From contig NZ_PJBC01000003.1 in NCBI RefSeq assembly GCF_002836515.1, positions 310,001-374,000 of the forward strand: a stretch of 64,000 nucleotides of DNA, read 5' to 3'. Numbering within the stretch: position 1 is the first letter of the stretch; each line of letters begins with the position of its first letter. Under the pieces are notes generated by a model, which did no database searches, was not told where the DNA came from, and saw only the letters and a program-made list of their open reading frames with translations. The translations under genes and the position numbers were made by a program. Origin of the DNA: Pseudomonas sp. Choline-02u-1. GTDB taxonomy: Bacteria; Pseudomonadota; Gammaproteobacteria; Pseudomonadales; Pseudomonadaceae. Shown here piece after piece: positions 7,845 through 16,949 of the stretch.

Positions 7845-9500
7845 ATGTCTGCCGCCTTCCGTTTGCCGCTGGACGTGTTCTACGAACGGGAAGCCCGGCA
7901 CCCGCGCCAGCGCTTTCTGGTGCAGCCGATCGGCGGCGGGCAGGTCGAGGCGCTGAGCTGGGCGGATGTCGGCCATCAGGCACGCTGCGCCGCCCATTGG
8001 CTACGGGCGAGGGAGTTGCCGGCCGGCAGCCACATCGCCCTGATCTCGAAAAACTGCGCGCACTGGATCATCGCCGATCTGGCGATCTGGATGGCCGGGC
8101 ATGTGTCCGTGCCGCTGTATCCCAACCTCACCGCCGAATCCGTGGCGCAAGTGCTGACTCATTCCGAAAGTGCGCTGGCGTTCATCGGCAAACTCGATGA
8201 CTGGGCGGGCATGTCGCAAGGTGTGCCGGCAGGTCTGCCGACCATCAGCCTGCCGCTGCACCCGCCGGGCGAATTTGATTTCAGTTGGGCGGACCTGCAG
8301 CGCTGTTCGCCGATCCAGGACGATCCGCGTCCGGCCGCCGAGCAACTGGCGACGATCATCTACACCTCCGGCACCACTGGCCTGCCCAAAGGCGTGATGC
8401 ACAGTTTCGCCAATCTCGGCTTCGCCACCAGCCGTGGAACGCAGTTGTTCGGACTCAACGAGAACGATCGGCTGCTGTCGTATCTGCCGCTGTGCCATGT
8501 CGCCGAGCGCATGTTTGTCGAGCTGGCGTCGATTTATACCGGGCAGACAGTGTTCTTCGCCGAAAGCCTCGACACCTTCATCACCGACCTGCAGCGCGCG
8601 CGGCCGACCGCGATGTTCGGCGTGCCGCGTATCTGGACCAAATTCCAGATGGGCGTGTACAGCAAGATCCCGGCACAGCGCCTGGATTTCCTCCTCGGGC
8701 TGCCCTTCATCGGCAAGCGGGTCGGGCACAAAGTGCTGGCCGGGCTTGGACTGGATGCCTTGCGCGTGGCGTTGTCCGGTGCCGCGCCAGTGCCGCAGAC
8801 CCTGCTTGCCTGGTATCAGAAACTCGGCCTCGATGTGCTGGAGGTGTACGGCATGACCGAGGGCTGCGGCTATTCGCATATCTGCCTGCCGGGGCGATAC
8901 AAGCAAGGCTGGATTGGCCAGCCGTGCCCGGAAGTCGAGGTGCGCATCGCTGAGACCGGCGAAGTGCAGGTGCGCAGCCAGGCCAACATGCTCGGCTATT
9001 TCAAGGAACCGCAGAAGACCGCCGAGACGTTGACCGCAGACGGCTTTCTGCGCACGGGCGACAAGGGCGAGCAGGACAGCGAAGGGCGCCTGCGCCTGAC
9101 CGGGCGGCTGAAGGAAATCTTCAAGACCAGCAAAGGCAAATATGTCGCCCCGGCGCCGATTGAAAACCGCCTGGCCGTGCATTCGCGCATCGAACAGGTG
9201 TGCGTGGTCGGCGATGGCCTGAGTGCACCGCTGGGGTTGTGTGTGCTGTCGATGGTCAATCAGCAGGAGCCACGGGCGAGCCTGCACGCGAGCCTGGAAA
9301 AACTTCTGGAAGAGGTCAACGCAGCCCTCGACAAACACGAACGCTTGCGCCGGCTGGTGGTGGTCAAGGACAACTGGGCGGTGGACAACGGCTTCCTCAC
9401 GCCGACCCTGAAAATCAAGCGCAACGTCATCGAAGACCGCTACGGCGCTCGCTTCGAAGAATGGAGCGCGCGCAGTGAGGCGGTGCTGTGGCAGGATTGA
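7845..9500 (+). CDS. AMP-dependent acyl-CoA synthetase (long-chain fatty acid-CoA ligase-like)
   Basis: 551 residues of the ANL superfamily, expected to activate a carboxylic acid to acyl-AMP and then acyl-CoA. The AMP-binding P-loop YTSGTTGLPKGV is at 173-184, YGMTEG lies mid-protein, and a late lysine in LTPTLKIKRN is the usual A10 residue. The ATG at 7845 has AGGAG upstream; an upstream in-frame start lacks one. The next gene is a hotdog thioesterase, so the pair may make and hydrolyse the same thioester. It matches my memory of PA1617 in P. aeruginosa. Substrate not determinable. Confidence 0.9.
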   Translation: MSAAFRLPLDVFYEREARHPRQRFLVQPIGGGQVEALSWADVGHQARCAAHWLRARELPAGSHIALISKNCAHWIIADLAIWMAGHVSVPLYPNLTAESVAQVLTHSESALAFIGKLDDWAGMSQGVPAGLPTISLPLHPPGEFDFSWADLQRCSPIQDDPRPAAEQLATIIYTSGTTGLPKGVMHSFANLGFATSRGTQLFGLNENDRLLSYLPLCHVAERMFVELASIYTGQTVFFAESLDTFITDLQRARPTAMFGVPRIWTKFQMGVYSKIPAQRLDFLLGLPFIGKRVGHKVLAGLGLDALRVALSGAAPVPQTLLAWYQKLGLDVLEVYGMTEGCGYSHICLPGRYKQGWIGQPCPEVEVRIAETGEVQVRSQANMLGYFKEPQKTAETLTADGFLRTGDKGEQDSEGRLRLTGRLKEIFKTSKGKYVAPAPIENRLAVHSRIEQVCVVGDGLSAPLGLCVLSMVNQQEPRASLHASLEKLLEEVNAALDKHERLRRLVVVKDNWAVDNGFLTPTLKIKRNVIEDRYGARFEEWSARSEAVLWQD

Positions 9501-9531
9501 GCGTCGATTACAACAACAAAGGAAGTCTGCG

Positions 9532-9975
9532 ATGAGCTTGTGGCGTACTACTCCCGACATCGAACAGTTGAACGCAATTCAGAAGAACACCATTGGCGAA
9601 GTGCTGGATATTCGCTTCGAAGCCTTCGACGAACAGTCGCTGACGGCGAGCATGGTCATCGACCATCGCACCCACCAGCCTTACGGTCTATTGCATGGCG
9701 GCGCGTCGGTGGTGCTGGCGGAGACCGTTGGTTCAATGGCCAGTTACCTGTGCATCGATGCGAGCAAATTCTATTGCGTCGGCCTGGAAATCAACGCCAA
9801 CCACCTGCGCGGCTTGCGTAGCGGGCGGGTGACGGCGGTGGCCAGCCCGATTCATATAGGCCGCACCACGCATGTCTGGGACATCCGCCTGACCAGCGAT
9901 GAAGGCAAGGCCAGTTGCGTGTCGCGCCTGACCATGGCGGTAGTGCCGCTGGGGGAGCAGCCGCCTGTGCGCTGA
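9532..9975 (+). CDS. Hotdog-fold acyl-CoA thioesterase (EntH/MenI-like)
   Basis: 147 residues. The 4HBT signature HGGASVVLAETVGS has His55-Gly-Gly and the presumed catalytic Glu64. The family hydrolyses aryl- or acyl-CoA/-pantetheine thioesters (E. coli EntH and MenI are relatives). The ATG follows AAAGGAAG at good spacing. It lies 31 bp after the ligase and is probably co-transcribed. Confidence 0.88.
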   Translation: MSLWRTTPDIEQLNAIQKNTIGEVLDIRFEAFDEQSLTASMVIDHRTHQPYGLLHGGASVVLAETVGSMASYLCIDASKFYCVGLEINANHLRGLRSGRVTAVASPIHIGRTTHVWDIRLTSDEGKASCVSRLTMAVVPLGEQPPVR

Positions 9976-9984
9976 CCGGTTGCA

Positions 9985-10067
9985 GATCAAAAATATCGCA
10001 GCCTTCGGCAGCTCCACATCAAAATGCGTGTACCTGCCGCAGCTGTCTAAGGTTGCGATCTTTTGCT
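9985..10067. repeat. Imperfect REP pair (GATCGCAGC family)
   Basis: Left arm around ATCGCAGCCTTCGGCAGCTC (9995-10014) and right arm around GCAGCTGTCTAAGGTTGCGAT (10029-10059) are imperfect inverses. This is the second REP family seen repeatedly in the window. Confidence 0.75.
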
Positions 10068-10170
10068 TGTGAAGCGTCTCCACCACCATTTCTGGCAGTT
10101 ATGGTCATTGCTGCGGCGCCGGGTCTTGCGGACAATCAACGCCACGTTCCCGCCCAGTGGATTTACCCGA

Positions 10171-10977
10171 ATGTCGCAACCGATCTTTTTCGCCCACGCC
10201 AACGGCTTCCCCTCGGGAACCTATGGCAAGTTGTTCGCGGCGCTGGCGCCGGAGTATCGGGTCGCGCATCTGGAGCAGCACGCCCATGACCCGCGTTTTC
10301 CGGCGGACGACAATTGGTACAACCTCGTCGATGAACTGATCCATCACCTTGAGCAGCAGGAGCAGCCGGTGTGGGGCGTCGGCCATTCTTTTGGCGGCCT
10401 GCTGCATTTGCACGCGGCGTTGCGTTGTCCCGAGTTGTATCGCGGCGTGGTCATGCTCGACTCGCCAGTGCTGACCCGCACCGATCAGTGGGTGATTCGC
10501 GCGGCCAAGCGCTTTGGTTTCATCGACCGGCTGACCCCGGCCGGGCGCACCCTCGGGCGCCGTGAGGAATTTGCCGATCTCGACAGCGCGCGCAATTACT
10601 TTTCCGGCAAGACCCTGTTTCGCGGCTTCGATCCGGAATGCTTCGATGCCTACCTGCAACATGGTTTGCATCAGGTCGACGACAAGCTGCGCCTGCGTTT
10701 CGACCCAGCCACTGAAATCAGCATCTATCGCGGCGTGCCGCACACCAGTCCGGGGCGCACCCGCCAGTTGCAGGTCCCGCTGGCCATGGTGCGCGGGCAC
10801 AAAAGCCGCGTGGTCATGCGTCATCACACACGTTTCGTCTCGCGGCTGCCGCAAGGCGAGGCGTTGAGCATGCCCGGCGGACACATGTTCCCGCTGGAGC
10901 GCCCGCAGGATACGGCGCGGCTGCTCAAGAGCCTGTTCATGCGCTGGGAACAGCGCCAGAACAAGGATTGCGCATGA
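10171..10977 (+). CDS. Alpha/beta-hydrolase
   Basis: 268 residues. The nucleophile elbow GHSFGG gives Ser73 and the late MPGGHMFPLE supplies the catalytic histidine. An early FFAHANGFPSGTY replaces the usual HG oxyanion motif. The ATG at 10171 is chosen because it starts directly at the first beta-strand; the RBS is weak. The next gene is a second hydrolase overlapping by 4 bp. Substrate unknown; probably the PA1621 counterpart. Confidence 0.82.
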   Translation: MSQPIFFAHANGFPSGTYGKLFAALAPEYRVAHLEQHAHDPRFPADDNWYNLVDELIHHLEQQEQPVWGVGHSFGGLLHLHAALRCPELYRGVVMLDSPVLTRTDQWVIRAAKRFGFIDRLTPAGRTLGRREEFADLDSARNYFSGKTLFRGFDPECFDAYLQHGLHQVDDKLRLRFDPATEISIYRGVPHTSPGRTRQLQVPLAMVRGHKSRVVMRHHTRFVSRLPQGEALSMPGGHMFPLERPQDTARLLKSLFMRWEQRQNKDCA

Positions 10978-11828
10978 GCCCGACCTGCGAAGAAGTGCGG
11001 CTGAACCTGCCGCACATCGAGTTGGCCGCGCATCTTTTTGGCCCCGAGGACGGCTTGCCGGTGATCGCGTTGCACGGCTGGCTCGACAACGCCAACAGCT
11101 TTGCCCGGCTTGCACCCAAGCTCAACGGCTTGCGCATTGTTGCCCTGGACATGGCCGGCCACGGTCATTCCGGGCATCGGCCGAACGGCGCCGGTTATGC
11201 CCTCTGGGACTACGCTCATGACGTGCTGCAAGTCGCCGAACAACTTGGCTGGAAACGTTTCGGCCTGCTCGGACATTCGATGGGCGCGATCGTCTCCATG
11301 GTGCTGGCCGGTTCGCTGCCCGAGCGCATCAGTCATCTGGCGCTCATCGATGGAGTAATTCCTCCGACAGACAAAGGCGAAAACGCTGCCGAGCGCATGG
11401 GCATGGCTCTGCAGGCGCAGCTGGATCTGCGGGAAAAGCGCAAACCGGTTTACAGCACCCTCGACCGTGCCATCGAAGCACGGATGAAGAGGCTGGTGGC
11501 AGTCAGTCGCGAGGCCGCTGAACTGTTGGGCCAGCGCGGTTTGATGCCGGTGCCCGGCGGTTATACCTGGCGTACCGACAATCGCCTGACCTTGCCATCG
11601 CCGCTGCGCCTGACTGAAGAGCAGGCGATGGCGTTTGCCTCGCGCGTCAGTTGCCCGGCCCATCTGGTGGTCGCGGCGGATGGCATGTTGGCCAAACATC
11701 CTGCGCTGTTGGAGCGTTTGCCCTTCAGCCAGGAACAGTTGCCGGGCGGGCATCATCTGCACCTGAATGACGAGGCTGGCGCAGGTCTTGTAGCAGACTG
11801 TTTCAATCGCTTCTTCGCCATGCCTTGA
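10974..11828 (+). CDS. Alpha/beta-hydrolase
   Basis: 284 residues with classical elements: oxyanion motif LHGWLDN (His34-Gly-Trp), DMAGHGHSG, nucleophile elbow GHSMGA (Ser102), and a C-terminal histidine in LPGGHHLHLN. Its ATG overlaps the previous stop (ATGA), so the two hydrolases are translated together. Probably the PA1622 counterpart. Esterase or thioesterase activity is likely, with unknown substrate. Confidence 0.85.
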   Translation: MSPTCEEVRLNLPHIELAAHLFGPEDGLPVIALHGWLDNANSFARLAPKLNGLRIVALDMAGHGHSGHRPNGAGYALWDYAHDVLQVAEQLGWKRFGLLGHSMGAIVSMVLAGSLPERISHLALIDGVIPPTDKGENAAERMGMALQAQLDLREKRKPVYSTLDRAIEARMKRLVAVSREAAELLGQRGLMPVPGGYTWRTDNRLTLPSPLRLTEEQAMAFASRVSCPAHLVVAADGMLAKHPALLERLPFSQEQLPGGHHLHLNDEAGAGLVADCFNRFFAMP

Positions 11829-11943
11829 CTTGCTGCGGGCAACTGTCGAGGCTGGGCGGGTTGAAATGGGAGACAAACTCGATGGATTTCTATACCGCTG
11901 CGACCCCGACCCGCCCAGCCATGACCGTCCGGTGAGGCTGACT

Positions 11944-12750
11944 ATGCGGTCACTCAGTCTCTTCGCGCTGTGCTGCTTCAGCTCCTTATCGTTTGCTGCC
12001 GATGTACCGGGCAGCCATGACCTGCAAATCGTGCCGCGTCTGGCCGATGCGCAAATCGTCGACTATCGCCCGGTCGCCGAGCTGGAACGCATCTATCCGC
12101 TGGGCGCGATCCGCAAGATCAGCGGCCAATTGCGTTTCGACGGGCAGGTCACCGCCCGCGGCCAGACCACCTCGGTGACCTATGAGTTGCCGCCGGAACA
12201 TTCCGCCACCGAAGCCTTCACCGCCGCCCGCGAAGCCTTGCAAAAGCAGGACGCCGAATTGCTGTTCTGGTGTCAGGCCCGTGACTGCGGCGAAAGCAGC
12301 CTGTGGGCCAACGAGGTGTTTGGCAACGCCAAGTTGTACGGTTCCGATGAGCAGCAGGCCTATCTGTTGCTCAGGCTGGCCGCGCCAAAGGACAACACTC
12401 TGGTGGCGCTTTACAGCATCACTCGCGGTAATCGCAAAGCCTATCTGCATGTCGAGCAATTCGAAGCGACTGCGCCATTGGGCGAGTTACTCCCGACCTC
12501 GGCGACCCTGCTGCGCCAGTTGAAAAGCACCGGCGAGCTGGATTTCCCGAAACTGGCGGATGAGCCGGATGCCACCTGGCTGCGCCTGATTTCCCGTGGC
12601 CTTAATCTCGACACAACCTTGCGGGTCACGGTTTCCGGGCCCAGGGCCGAAGCCTGGCGCCAGGCGCTGATCAGTCAGGGCGTGCGGGCAGCGCGGATGG
12701 AAACGGGCAGTCTCGAAGGCCCGGGCCTGCGCATTGATCTGTTGCGATAA
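11944..12750 (+). CDS. DUF4892 family exported protein
   Basis: 268 residues with a clear signal peptide (MRSLSLFALCCFSSLSFAAD, cleavage near 18-19). The mature part has the DUF4892 features: YPLGAIRKISG, LFWCQARDCGESSLWAN with a close cysteine pair, and a C-terminal section resembling small repeat folds. GTGAGG precedes the ATG. It probably resides in the periplasm or outer membrane. Function unknown. Confidence 0.75.
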   Translation: MRSLSLFALCCFSSLSFAADVPGSHDLQIVPRLADAQIVDYRPVAELERIYPLGAIRKISGQLRFDGQVTARGQTTSVTYELPPEHSATEAFTAAREALQKQDAELLFWCQARDCGESSLWANEVFGNAKLYGSDEQQAYLLLRLAAPKDNTLVALYSITRGNRKAYLHVEQFEATAPLGELLPTSATLLRQLKSTGELDFPKLADEPDATWLRLISRGLNLDTTLRVTVSGPRAEAWRQALISQGVRAARMETGSLEGPGLRIDLLR

Positions 12751-12819
12751 GCTGTGCCGGGCGGGCACGAACACAGTGCTCGCCTACTCTTTCGCTGACT
12801 GACTTTGCCGGGACTTTCC

Positions 12820-13860
12820 ATGCTCAATAACGATCGCCTGCTGGTGCAGATTCTGCTGCTGGTGTTGTTTGGTGCCAGCCTGTGGGTAATGGCGCCGTTC
12901 TGGTCGGCGCTGTTCTGGGGCGCGGTGCTGGCGTTCGCCAGCTGGCCGCTCATGCGTCTTCTGACCCGCTGGCTCAATGGCCGCGAATCGCTGGCCGCTT
13001 TGATCCTGACACTGGGCTGGATGTTGCTGGTGGCGGCGCCATTGGTGTGGTTGGGTCTCAACCTCGCCGATCATGTGCGCGATGCCACGGCCTTCATCAA
13101 GGACGTACAAGTCGACGGTTTGCCGGAAGCGCCCACCTGGCTTGGCAGCGTGCCTTTGGTTGGTGAGCGTCTGGTGGCGATGTGGGACAGCATCGATCAG
13201 CAGGGCGCGGCGTTGATGGTCTCGATCAAGCCTTATCTGGGGCAGGTCGGTAACTGGCTGCTGGCGCGCAGTGCGCAGATCGGCGGCGGGATTCTAGAAC
13301 TGACGCTGAGCCTGGTCTTCGTGTTCTTTTTCTACCGTGACGGGCCGCGACTGGCCGCGTTCGTGCACAGTCTGCTGGAGCGCCTGATCGGCGATCGTGC
13401 CGGCTATTACATCGAGCTCGTGGCCGGAACTGTTCAACGTGTGGTCAACGGCGTCATTGGTACCGCGGCAGCGCAGGCGTTGCTGGCGTTGATCGGCTTC
13501 TTGATTGCCGGGGTGCCGGGGGCGCTGGTGTTGGGAATCGTCACGTTCCTGCTCAGTCTGATTCCGATGGGGCCACCGCTGGTGTGGGTGCCGGCCACGG
13601 CCTGGCTGGCGTGGAAGGGCGAGTACGGGATGGCGGTGTTTCTCGGGATCTGGGGGACGTTCATCATCAGCGGCGTCGACAACGTGCTCAAGCCTTATCT
13701 GATCAGCCGTGGCGGGAATCTGCCGTTGGTGATTGTGTTGCTTGGGGTGTTTGGCGGGTTGATTGCGTTTGGCTTTATCGGGTTGTTCATTGGGCCGACG
13801 TTGTTGGCGGTGGCTTATAGTTTGCTGACGGATTGGAGCAAGAGTCAGGCTCGGGCCTAG
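12820..13860 (+). CDS. AI-2E/PerM family membrane protein
   Basis: 346 residues with 7-8 hydrophobic segments and the family pattern: two N-terminal helices, a soluble stretch at about 70-150, then helices including GGGILELTLSLVFVFFFYRDG and a Pro/Gly-rich LSLIPMGPPLVW. The family includes TqsA (reported AI-2 export) and ion exchangers. No evidence for AI-2 as substrate is visible. The ATG at 12820 is preferred over an in-frame TTG at 12805. Confidence 0.85.
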   Translation: MLNNDRLLVQILLLVLFGASLWVMAPFWSALFWGAVLAFASWPLMRLLTRWLNGRESLAALILTLGWMLLVAAPLVWLGLNLADHVRDATAFIKDVQVDGLPEAPTWLGSVPLVGERLVAMWDSIDQQGAALMVSIKPYLGQVGNWLLARSAQIGGGILELTLSLVFVFFFYRDGPRLAAFVHSLLERLIGDRAGYYIELVAGTVQRVVNGVIGTAAAQALLALIGFLIAGVPGALVLGIVTFLLSLIPMGPPLVWVPATAWLAWKGEYGMAVFLGIWGTFIISGVDNVLKPYLISRGGNLPLVIVLLGVFGGLIAFGFIGLFIGPTLLAVAYSLLTDWSKSQARA

Positions 13861-13940
13861 CGGCATTGTTTGAGTTGTGCAAGCAGATCCGTTGCTGCGG
13901 TTATGGCGGCGATGGCGTCCTGGCGGTCAACCAACTCTGC

Positions 13941-13946
13941 TACAAT
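13941..13946 (+). promoter_or_regulatory. Probable -10 of pyrF promoter
   Basis: TACAAT, followed by a GC-rich discriminator GCGCGCC, sits 35 bp before the pyrF ATG. No good -35 was seen. Confidence 0.4.
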
Positions 13947-13980
13947 GCGCGCCGTTTTCGACCAGCCTGAGAGCCCATTC

Positions 13981-14679
13981 ATGTCCGCCTGCCAGACTCC
14001 TATCATCGTCGCCCTGGATTTCCCTACCCGTGACGCCGCATTGAAGCTGGCCGACCAGTTGGACCCGAAGCTGTGCCGGGTCAAAGTGGGCAAGGAACTG
14101 TTCACCAGTTGCGCCGCGGAAATCGTCGGCACCCTGCGTGACAAGGGTTTTGAAGTTTTTCTGGATCTGAAATTCCACGACATTCCCAACACCACCGCAA
14201 TGGCCGTGAAAGCCGCTGCCGAAATGGGCGTGTGGATGGTCAACGTGCACTGCTCCGGTGGCCTGCGCATGATGGCCGCCTGCCGTGAAGAGCTGGACAA
14301 GCGCAGTGGTCCGCAACCGTTGCTGATCGGCGTGACCGTGCTGACCAGCATGGAGCGCGCGGACCTGGCGGGTATCGGTCTGGATATCGAGCCGCAGGAA
14401 CAAGTGCTGCGTCTGGCGGCACTGGCCGAGAAGGCCGGGATGGACGGTCTGGTGTGTTCGGCGCTGGAAGCATCGGCGCTGAAAGCCGCGCACCCGTCGC
14501 TGCAACTGGTGACCCCGGGGATTCGCCCGGCGGGCAGCGCGCAGGACGATCAACGCCGCATTCTGACCCCGCGCCAGGCGCTGGATGCCGGTTCCGATTA
14601 TCTGGTGATCGGCCGCCCGATCAGCCAGGCGGCAGATCCGGCGCAGGCGTTGGCCGCGGTTGTAGCCGAAATCGCCTGA
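13981..14679 (+). CDS. pyrF: Orotidine 5'-phosphate decarboxylase
   Basis: PyrF converts OMP to UMP, the last step of de novo pyrimidine synthesis. 232 residues. [10 protein letters not shown] carries Asp13, KVGKEL carries Lys38, and the signature [10 protein letters not shown] at 62-71 holds the Asp62/Lys64/Asp67 catalytic network. Phosphate-binding VTPGIRP and DYLVIGRPI are near the end. The ATG at 13981 gives the family-length N-terminus. Confidence 0.97.
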   Translation: MSACQTPIIVALDFPTRDAALKLADQLDPKLCRVKVGKELFTSCAAEIVGTLRDKGFEVFLDLKFHDIPNTTAMAVKAAAEMGVWMVNVHCSGGLRMMAACREELDKRSGPQPLLIGVTVLTSMERADLAGIGLDIEPQEQVLRLAALAEKAGMDGLVCSALEASALKAAHPSLQLVTPGIRPAGSAQDDQRRILTPRQALDAGSDYLVIGRPISQAADPAQALAAVVAEIA

Positions 14680-14681
14680 AA

Positions 14682-14749
14682 GATCGCAGCGTTCCGCAGC
14701 TTCTACAGCGTTATGCGAACAGCTGTAGGCGCTGCGGAACGCTGCGATC
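14682..14749. repeat. REP pair doubling as bidirectional terminator
   Basis: A perfect 19-bp inverted repeat (14682-14700 with 14731-14749, core GATCGCAGCGTTCCGCAGC), extended by a further 7 matching bp after a 2-bp mismatch. It fills the gap between convergent pyrF and the oxidoreductase gene, where it can end both transcripts. Confidence 0.85.
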
Positions 14750-14754
14750 CTGCC

Positions 14755-15759
14755 TTAAACCTTCAACACCAACTTGCCAAAGTTCTCGCCGTTGAACAGT
14801 TTCATCAGGGTTTCCGGAAACGTCTCCAGCCCTTCGACTACATCTTCCTTGCTTGTAAGCTGCCCATTGGCCATCCAGCCAGCCATCTCCTGCGCGGCGC
14901 TGGCGAATTGCGCGGCGTAGTCCATTACCACGAAACCTTCCATGCGTGCACGGTTGACCAGCAGTGACAGGTAGTTGGCCGGACCTTTGACTGCCTCTTT
15001 GTTGTTGTACTGGCTGATCGCGCCGCAGATGACCACTCGCGCCTTCATGTTCAAGCGGCTCAGCACCGCGTCGAGAATGTCGCCGCCGACGTTGTCGAAG
15101 TACACGTCCACGCCTTTCGGGCATTCGCGCTTGAGGCCGGCGACAACGTCTTCAGCCTTGTAATCGATGGCGCCGTCAAAGCCCAACTCATCGATGAGGA
15201 ATTTGCACTTGTCGGCGCCACCGGCAATGCCGACGACGCGGCAGCCTTTGATCTTGGCGATCTGCCCGGCGACGCTGCCCACCGCACCTGCCGCGCCGGA
15301 CAGCACCACGGTGTCACCGGCTTTCGGTGCGCCGACATCGAGCAGGGCGAAATAGGCGGTCATGCCGGTCATGCCCAGTGCAGACAGGTAACGCGGCAAT
15401 GGTGCGAGTTTCGGGTCGACCTTGTAGAAACCGCGCGGCTCGCCGAGGAAATAATCCTGCACACCGAGGGCACCGTTGACGTAATCGCCCACGGCAAACC
15501 CGGGATTGTTCGAGGCGATGACTTTCCCCACGCCCAGTGCGCGCATGACTTCACCGATCCCGACCGGCGGGATGTAGGACTTGCCTTCGTTCATCCAGCC
15601 ACGCATGGCCGGATCGAGGGACAAGTATTCGTTCTTCACCAGAATCTGTCCCGACTGTGGTTCGCCGACCGGTACTTCCTGGTAAGTGAAGGTCTCGCGG
15701 GTTGCGGCGCCTACCGGGCGTTTGGCGAGCAGGAACTGGCGATTGGTCTGGTTGGTCAT
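14755..15759 (-). CDS. NADP-dependent medium-chain reductase (leukotriene B4 dehydrogenase/CurA-like)
   Basis: 334 residues of the zinc-independent MDR superfamily: N-terminal QFLLAKRPVG, substrate domain with LSLDPAMRGWMN, nucleotide motif SGAAGAVGSVAGQIAK, and VDVYFDNVGG. It lacks a zinc-ligand cysteine cluster. Relatives reduce alpha,beta-unsaturated carbonyls such as curcumin or 2-alkenals with NADPH. The ATG at 15757-15759 is chosen; a GTG 9 bases upstream is possible. Monocistronic. Confidence 0.88.
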   Translation of the reverse strand: MTNQTNRQFLLAKRPVGAATRETFTYQEVPVGEPQSGQILVKNEYLSLDPAMRGWMNEGKSYIPPVGIGEVMRALGVGKVIASNNPGFAVGDYVNGALGVQDYFLGEPRGFYKVDPKLAPLPRYLSALGMTGMTAYFALLDVGAPKAGDTVVLSGAAGAVGSVAGQIAKIKGCRVVGIAGGADKCKFLIDELGFDGAIDYKAEDVVAGLKRECPKGVDVYFDNVGGDILDAVLSRLNMKARVVICGAISQYNNKEAVKGPANYLSLLVNRARMEGFVVMDYAAQFASAAQEMAGWMANGQLTSKEDVVEGLETFPETLMKLFNGENFGKLVLKV

Positions 15760-15997
15760 GACAGGCACTCGAACGGAATGAAGCCTTGTTGATAGCCCTT
15801 CAGGGCCGATGCCGCAAGGTTGGCTGATGCGGCGAATGCAGCTCGATCCAGTGCAGTGATGGTCGTTGGTGGGGTTACATCACCGCCATGCATGGACAAG
15901 TAAACAGCGATTGGATAGTGCTGACACGCTGCCACCGCAGCTGGCTATGCTGCAACGCCAATATCCCCCCAGCTTGTTTGCCTTCGAGGACACACCC

Positions 15998-16759
15998 ATG
16001 AGCATGACGTTTTTCGGTCAGGTGGCTGTAATCACGGGAGCCGCACACGGCATCGGCCGTGCAACTGCCCTCGCGTTTGCCGCTGAAGGCCTGAAAGTGG
16101 TAGTGGCTGACCTGGATGCGGCAGGTGGCGAAGGCACAGTGGCGCTGATTCGTACAGCTGGAGGCGAAGCGTCCTTCGTACGCTGTGACGTAACGCTGGA
16201 AAGCGATGTAAAAAATCTGATGGACGAGGTGATCAATACCTACGGTCGTCTTGACTATGCCTTCAACAACGCCGGGATTGAAATCGAGAAGGGCAAACTC
16301 GCCGACGGTTCGCTGGACGAATTCGACGCGATCATGGGCGTCAACGTCAAAGGCGTCTGGCTGTGCATGAAGTATCAGCTGCCGTTGCTGCTGGCACAGG
16401 GCGGTGGAGCGATCGTCAATACGGCATCGGTAGCCGGGTTGGGCGCGGCACCGAAAATGAGTATCTATGCGGCGTCGAAACACGCGGTAATCGGCCTGAC
16501 CAAATCGGCGGCGATCGAATACGCGAAGAAGAAAATCCGCGTCAACGCGGTGTGCCCGGCAGTGATCGATACGGACATGTTCCGCCGTGCCTATGAAGCC
16601 GATCCGAAGAAGGGCGAATTCGCCAACGCCATGCACCCGGTCGGGCGCATCGGCAAGGTCGAAGAAATCGCCAGTGCCGTGTTGTATCTGTGCAGCGACG
16701 GTGCAGCATTTACCACGGGACATTCGCTGGCGGTGGATGGCGGCGTGACCGCGTTCTGA
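15998..16759 (+). CDS. Short-chain dehydrogenase/reductase
   Basis: 253 residues of the classical SDR family. Cofactor motif TGAAHGIG at 13-20, acidic DLD at 38-40 favouring NAD, NNAG at 90-93, catalytic Ser144, Tyr157 and Lys161 (YAASK), and C-terminal LAVDGGVTAF. An RBS CGAGGA precedes the ATG. Substrate unknown. A terminator follows. Confidence 0.88.
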   Translation: MSMTFFGQVAVITGAAHGIGRATALAFAAEGLKVVVADLDAAGGEGTVALIRTAGGEASFVRCDVTLESDVKNLMDEVINTYGRLDYAFNNAGIEIEKGKLADGSLDEFDAIMGVNVKGVWLCMKYQLPLLLAQGGGAIVNTASVAGLGAAPKMSIYAASKHAVIGLTKSAAIEYAKKKIRVNAVCPAVIDTDMFRRAYEADPKKGEFANAMHPVGRIGKVEEIASAVLYLCSDGAAFTTGHSLAVDGGVTAF

Positions 16760-16776
16760 CCGTTGCTGTTATACAA

Positions 16777-16803
16777 AGAACCCGCCTGCGTGCGGTTTTT
16801 TTG
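16777..16803 (+). terminator. Rho-independent terminator after the SDR gene
   Basis: AACCCGC paired imperfectly with GCGGTTT, followed by a run of T (16796-16802). Confidence 0.7.
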
Positions 16804-16949
16804 TGCCTCGCTGTTTGTCCCCGTGAAGACCGTTCAACAATGTGTATCAAATAGTTAGAACTGGTGCATTTGGCGGCGTTGTCGCACAGCCTCGGCGGCG
16901 CGGCTGTGATTTACTGCTGCCAGCAAAACGGACAGGAGTTTGCGAGCTC

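Noticed and set aside
8001..9560. 519-codon open frame antisense to the acyl-CoA ligase
   Set aside because: His/Arg/Gln-rich shadow typical of high-GC third positions; no domain.
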